DNA of 64,000 nucleotides. Source: Macrocybe gigantea (lineage: Eukaryota; Basidiomycota; Agaricomycetes; Agaricales; Callistosporiaceae). This document shows positions 59,389 through 64,000 of this stretch, piece by piece. The stretch covers positions 1 through 64,000 of the forward strand of contig SJRY01000133.1 in NCBI GenBank assembly GCA_011319805.1, given 5' to 3'. A program made the position numbers and the translations under genes. The notes beneath the pieces are model-generated. The model made no database searches, was not told the DNA's origin, and saw only the letters and a program-made list of their open reading frames with translations. Within the stretch, counting starts at the first letter, position 1. Each line of letters starts with the position of its first letter.

Positions 59389-62146
59389 ATGTCTGCTATC
59401 CATAACGCCCTTGTTCATATTCTACAAACTCGCTTAATGCTTCACTATGTATTTTATCCCGTTGTCACTCTCGAACGCAAGTCCTGGGACCCATACCCCG
59501 ACGTATCGGCCCACCGACCTATCTCGCCTGTCCCGCCGAGCCATCTTTTGGCGTTTTCGACCTTCGTACCTCACTGGATCTGTGGTTTAGTAGGTGTCCT
59601 CGGTTTTGGCCTCGTTCTGGCTGTTTCTTGTCACTGGTTCTGGCCGCCCTGCTCCAAGCAAAGCAACGAGAACCGAGCGCAAACTCCTTGCATGTCAAAG
59701 TTACCACAGAGTTATCTCAATCAATCTCCATCCCTGCCGGTCGAGAACGATTCCCTATTGATGCGGATTGCGGAGAAGGGACTATCTGACATTATCGAAG
59801 CCTCGCCCTGGATTTTGCCGCTGGGCGTTGCATCATTGCTCTTTGGTTTCGCTTACGCCGACCTCCTCGAAGGCTTTCATAGGCGTTTGGCGAGGCCGAT
59901 CGCTCGCCGCTTCATTCAGCATGTCTCAGTCATCTTGTTTCACTGTGTCTCCGTTTGCGAATCAATAGGCTCTTGCATCCGTGTCCTTTTGGCAACCTTA
60001 TGGCAAGGAGATGGCAGAAGAGATGCTTATGAAATCTTTTCCAACGATGACGATAAGGCGATTGGAACGCTACCTCCACCCGAAGACGTTCAACGTATCA
60101 CCGCCTCAGATTTTAAATACTTTCTTGAAGCCCCACATGGATCGTTCTCCGCTTATAGTGCTGCGCTGCGCGGAGCATTGCTGAGAGTTTTGCCCTTTCT
60201 GGACTACCCTTGGGTTTCCGGTGTTGGGCGAGGCTTAGTGTACTGGTTTATCTGGTTTTGCGTCCTCTTGCGCCGATCTGTGCGATCTTCACATTACTCA
60301 AGGCCAGTTACTTCGGAAGAACACGAAGCCAATCTAAGACCGGACGCGGATGGACACGATGCCCTAAATAATCAATTCAGTACCGGCATCCAAACCTTTC
60401 AAGGCTCGAAACGAAGGGATGAAGACCGGGGTGCAAGCAACGATAGTGCTAAGAATGGTATTTCTTCCCTCTCTTTGACCATGCCTTTCTGTTTACTCAA
60501 CGACTGACCAAAAAGTCATGAGCTGTTGCTCCCGAAGCAAATCTCCGTCCGAGTCTGGCTCTGACACTTCAGCGATCCCTTCTACAACGCAGGATCTGAG
60601 ACAGGGAGAAAATCGCACAACGTCACCGCGTTTGAAGCCTGACTTGAAAACCCAGGGAAGACCTTTCTCTCGCTTTGGCCCCGCTTCGTCATCACCTGCC
60701 GCTCAGCCGGTTGCCGATTCGGTTCCTGAACTACCTGCTACAAGGCCGTCCGTCTCGAAGGGCGTTTCGCCTGTGATCTGTCGCAATTGCGCTCTCAAGA
60801 GCTCCCGCAATACTCCCTCCGTGAATGTGCCTCAGCGACAATTGAAGCCACAGGAACTGCAGGATGCGCATCTTCCCGTCATCGAGGCACAAACAACTAG
60901 GGATGCGAAGGACGACAAATCCGTGCTTGAAGTGTCGATGAGCAGCAAGGGGACTCTGCCCGTTGATACGCTTCCTCAAGTACAGCCACCGCGTGAATCT
61001 GACCACCCCACCCCTGATGTGCAACCATCAACGAATCCAAAGCTGAGCGAATTGACCATGCCGAAGAACAAGCGGGCGTCGCCCATGGATATGCCGGTCC
61101 AACGGTCTTCTCGTTCCAGTTCAGAAGCACAAACGTCCAATAATTTTGTTGATGGAAGAGTCTCCCTAGCGGATCTGAAGAGCGGCAAACCAGTGGCCAC
61201 AGCAACTTCGACCGAGCACGATAGACCGGAGATGGATACGCAATCTACGAAAAACCAAAACGCAGGCAAATCAGCGCTCGCTGTACCAAGCAACAGCAAG
61301 CATACACCGCCCGCGAACGTGCCTCAACACGAACAACCACGAGATCACGCTCTTTCCGCCACCGAAACACAGCGACACAAAGACCGCAATGCAGGGAATG
61401 TAGGGAGGATTGCGTTGAGTGTTCCAAAGGCTGCAACATCGGTTGCAAACGTGGTCGAGCGAGATAGACACGAGTTCGAGAGAGTGAGACGCCAGACGAC
61501 GGAGGTCGTTCGCAAGTTGTATGATGCGAGGAATGGGCGTGGGCTCAACACCGTCCCACCATTGACGAGCAGTCCTTCATGCTTCCCCGTAAATGTGTCT
61601 TCGAGTGATTCGGCCGCTCCTAGGCCTCGCTACCAAGCTTCAAGTTCAGCCATACCTATAGTGGCTCCACCGTCTAGGGCGATGCCCAGGCGGGAGACCC
61701 TTGCGCCAACGACCAACAGGCCAACTGTCCCTGCCATGCCTACCGTGGAACCCACGGCGCAGAGACTACCACAACACCCAGCGTCTCGACCAGCGACGCC
61801 CATGTCAGCGCCATCCACAGAGCCAATGTCAATGCCGGTTCCGGGGCGAGAGTTTGTCCCACGCATGCAATCTTTTTCCAATCAGGTCCACGCCGCACAT
61901 GACTTAGGTGACCCGAGGCCTGCACTAGTCATTCCGCCGCCAATTCCCGTCATGGTGCCAGTCCCGACGGAGATGATGTATTATACGATGCCTATGCCAG
62001 AATACGTTGGCAACCTACCCGGTGCTACGCAGTACTATAATCGGGGCGCATATTTTGCACCCCGAGGCACCGAGAACGGGGCCAATGACTTCTTTATCTC
62101 TAACTTCATGTTTCCAACAAACCCAGGTTATACCTACATCATCTAA
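59389..62146 (+). CDS. Membrane protein with long disordered repeat-bearing tail
   Basis: Two open frames that abut at 60507/60518 are one gene: a 58-nt intron (60458-60515, GTATTT..AAAAAG) joins them in frame for 899 residues from ATG 59389. The first third has hydrophobic segments likely to span the membrane (WICGLVGVLGFGLVLAVSCHWFW; PWILPLGVASLLFGFAYA; FIQHVSVILFHCVSV; GLVYWFIWFCVLLRR). The rest is Ser/Pro/Thr/Gln-rich and probably disordered, with degenerate ~40-residue repeats at 60823-61480. It ends in a Pro/Tyr/Met-rich segment (MVPVPTEMMYYTMPMPEYVG). I do not recognise the family and assign no function; a membrane-anchored scaffold is one possibility. Met at 60518 could be a separate start, but splice and frame favour fusion. 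Confidence 0.7.
60823..61480 (+). repeat. Degenerate ~40-codon tandem repeats in the tail of the membrane protein
   Basis: Units begin around 60823 (NVPQRQ), 61313 (NVPQHEQP) and 61445 (NVVERDRH), with diverged ones between. Each follows the order NVPQ / E-Q-T / KD-NAGK / L-VPS-SK-TPP, as in TKNQNAGKSALAVPS and HKDRNAGNVGRIALSVPK. The number of units (about five) is an estimate by eye. Confidence 0.5.
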
Positions 62147-63146
62147 TTTTTCTCGGACTTGGACACGTGTACAACGAATGTAGTTTTTCATAGACGGATC
62201 CTTCTATCTTCTATCTCTATCATTTGCATACTATCCGATTCGTCTAGATATGTCTCTACAAGTGCCGAAGTGCATAGAAGATTCTGTGATTCGGCTCGCG
62301 AGGTGGAATATCGCCATGCCGATTCTATAAGGACATGATACTAGTATGATGCGTCTTGTTCTCAGTTTTCCGCATCTTCACAATGTCCGCCGAATAACCG
62401 TCTTGCAGGTAGTGTGTGATGGAGCGGCCCTCGGCATGGGTCCTGACGAGGGCAATCTCCATCGGCGCTAGCACTATCAACGCCATGACCCCGTTTGGCG
62501 ATACTCGATCTCCAGCACATCACGGTCAACCTCGTCCCTTCACTTTGTTTGTTGGTCCCTCTCCATGATAGTTCGACCCCCCTTTTCGCTTCGCGGCTGA
62601 GAAGATGCCAAGAAGACTGGGTATGCTTCCGGAGCTCCGTACGGGTCAGGAACGCCGCATCTGCCCTCGGAGCATTTACACACTTCATCATCTCGTACCC
62701 CTTCGCCCCTATACATGCGATGGTCTCGTGAAGATTGTTGTGCGGGAGACGCTGAAGGCTCGGCGGAAGGCGTTTCATGAAACTCGCATCACTTGTCGAC
62801 AGAGCTTGAGTCCAAGATTAGGCCCATCCTTCCTTACCGTCGGACGGTCGATGCGCCTCCATTCTTTCTCTGTATCGTTGTCGTTGTTCTGCAATTGCGC
62901 ATAGACTTGCGACCTGTGTTGATCGAGGAGTACAAAGCAGAAAGCTCCACTCTAATCCATGAACTTGACATCTAGAGATGACGAAAAGCAGGAGGCATTT
63001 GGATGATCGAGAACAAAAGATTGATAAAGTACCGGTTATTACACTTTGGGAACCCAGCTGAGGACATCTTAGCATTGAATCCGGATCCAGATGCCGGGCA
63101 ACCATTGCCAAAGCGGTATTCAGTTCCGAGGAATGGAATATTGAAG
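62147..63146. other. No gene recognised
   Basis: The region lies between the membrane-protein gene and the type B gene at the right edge. Frames of about 100-138 codons occur on both strands at 62362-62904 and overlap each other without motifs. Confidence 0.4.
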
Positions 63147-64000
63147 CTAGCAGCGGTGACGCAAATAGAACGCGGCGTATACGACTTGGATTTGCATAAC
63201 AGAAATTATAGGATGTCGAAGCGCGAAGTAAAGCGGATCCTGACGTCGGCAGTGATAGAAGAACAGGACTTCAGCTGGCTTAACTAGACTTATGTGATCC
63301 CTCGTCATTTTCAGAGGACTTTCCGGATGCTTGCTTGCCAAAGAACTGGGACAAAAAAGCTCCCGTTCGTCGATAGACTCTTCCGAGTCTTCGCTGGCTG
63401 TGCTCTCCTTCGTTGTCTGCTCGTATTCAGGGTGAACGCCCCGAAAGAAATCTTGCAGGAGGTCCCATTCTCGCTGTGTCGCATTCATCTCCTGGTCGAT
63501 TTTCGCCCGATCAAAGTCGACGATGTAGGCATTTCCGTCCTTGTCGACCGTCAGGTTCTCCGCTCGGATGTCCCGGTGTCGAACGCCAGCTTTGTGTATA
63601 TCCCGCAAGGTCCGCTCGAATCCGGCACTGCGAAGGGATATGAATTGCTGCGAGCAAAGTGAGGTATAACCTACCGTTCGGACTCCGTGATATGATAGAA
63701 GCTAAAGCGTTTGCGATCCATTCTTTTGAGGACGGTTTCCCCTGCATCCTCCATCAAAAGCGCAATGACGCCGCTCTCGACGTCTTCGAACAGACCGTAG
63801 ACGATTGGAATCCCTCTCACATTGGCAGACGCAAGATGTTTATAGATGCTATATTCATGGCGGATCCGTTCTTGCTGCTGCAATCCAAATGCCAGTTTCA
63901 CGACCACATCGTGAGTCAAAGTGCTTCCGTCGGTCGCGAGGATCTTGATCGTTGCCCGATACGCGAACCCAACGGCGCCGTTTGCGATTTCGGAGATGAG
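63147..64000 (-). CDS. Type B kinase-like protein H, 5'-partial
   Basis: This gene is cut by the right window edge inside exon 3. Exon 3 runs 64000-63675 and exon 4 from 63627, with a 47-nt intron in the family position. Exon 3 has NGAVGFAYRA (the last Gly of the loop replaced by Ala), VVVKLAF, HEYSIYKH and MEDAGETVL. Exon 4 has VRHRDIRAENLTV and IVDFDRAK, then HPEYEQTT. After DERELF the frame runs on to 63147 with an unrelated tail. With one more T in the run at about 63347-63352 it would read FLSQFFGKQASGKSSEND and stop near 63285, matching the acidic family tail (compare FAQFFGE in C). A homopolymer indel is therefore likely. It shows the family extends beyond 64000. Confidence 0.7.

Noticed and set aside
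60508..60518. Two separate genes at 59389-60507 and 60518-62146
   Set aside because: A canonical 58-nt intron joins them in phase and the second frame has no promoter-sized space.
63003..63287. 94-codon plus-strand frame opposite the end of gene H
   Set aside because: It overlaps the 3' end of the minus-strand kinase-like gene and has no recognisable feature.

Overview
The window comes from a filamentous basidiomycete, most likely an agaricomycete (wood-decay or polypore-like; I cannot name the genus). The evidence is dense short introns (about 44-73 nt, GT..AG), two cerato-platanin genes, a Cop/protoilludene-type sesquiterpene synthase, an Opi1 regulator, an App1-type phosphatidate phosphatase, and remnants of the fungal P-loop GTPase and SRPK-like kinase families. 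There are no prokaryotic or viral features.

The dominant theme is a clustered family of protein-kinase-like genes in two sister types that share one four-exon layout with intron phases 0,0,2. Type B has a usable set of kinase residues (Gly-rich GAVGFAYRG, VVVK lysine, alphaC HEYS glutamate, HRDIRAEN loop, IDFDRAK). Type A keeps the fold but has HGDISADH for the catalytic loop and GFSK in place of DF(D/G), so it looks like a pseudokinase. Both end soon after the DFD site, giving a very small C-lobe. In each of three blocks a type A gene sits directly upstream of a type B gene on the same strand (A-B at 1-3604; A'-B' at 21969-17247; D-E at 25816-30630), and more or less decayed relatives follow.

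Layout: 1-5242 is the left arm and 15556-20859 the right arm of an imperfect inverted duplication carrying A, B and C copies. The left copy of B has three frameshifts; the right copy is intact. The roughly 10.3-kb spacer holds single-copy genes: a small secreted protein (broken frame), App1 phosphatidate phosphatase, an F-box-type protein and a second F-box-like protein. 21970-25400 is a gap followed by a GTPase/SRPK chimeric pseudogene. 25816-36789 is the tandem array D-E-F-(G0)-G. 37726-44022 contains OPI1 bracketed by two divergent cerato-platanin genes. 46647-48452 is a conserved-looking hypothetical gene, 53150-54563 the sesquiterpene synthase, 59389-62146 a membrane protein with a long disordered repeat-bearing tail, and 63147-64000 a further type B gene cut by the window edge. 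Several long stretches (44.0-46.6, 48.5-53.1, 54.6-59.4 kb) show no convincing gene.

Functionally, App1 (removes phosphatidic acid) and Opi1 (in yeast a phosphatidic-acid-sensing repressor of phospholipid genes) both belong to lipid homeostasis; cerato-platanins and the terpene synthase are secreted/secondary-metabolite functions. The kinase/pseudokinase array has no assigned function. Its paired organisation, repeated duplication, gene conversion and pseudogene decay make it the best candidate in the window for an undescribed, rapidly evolving system.
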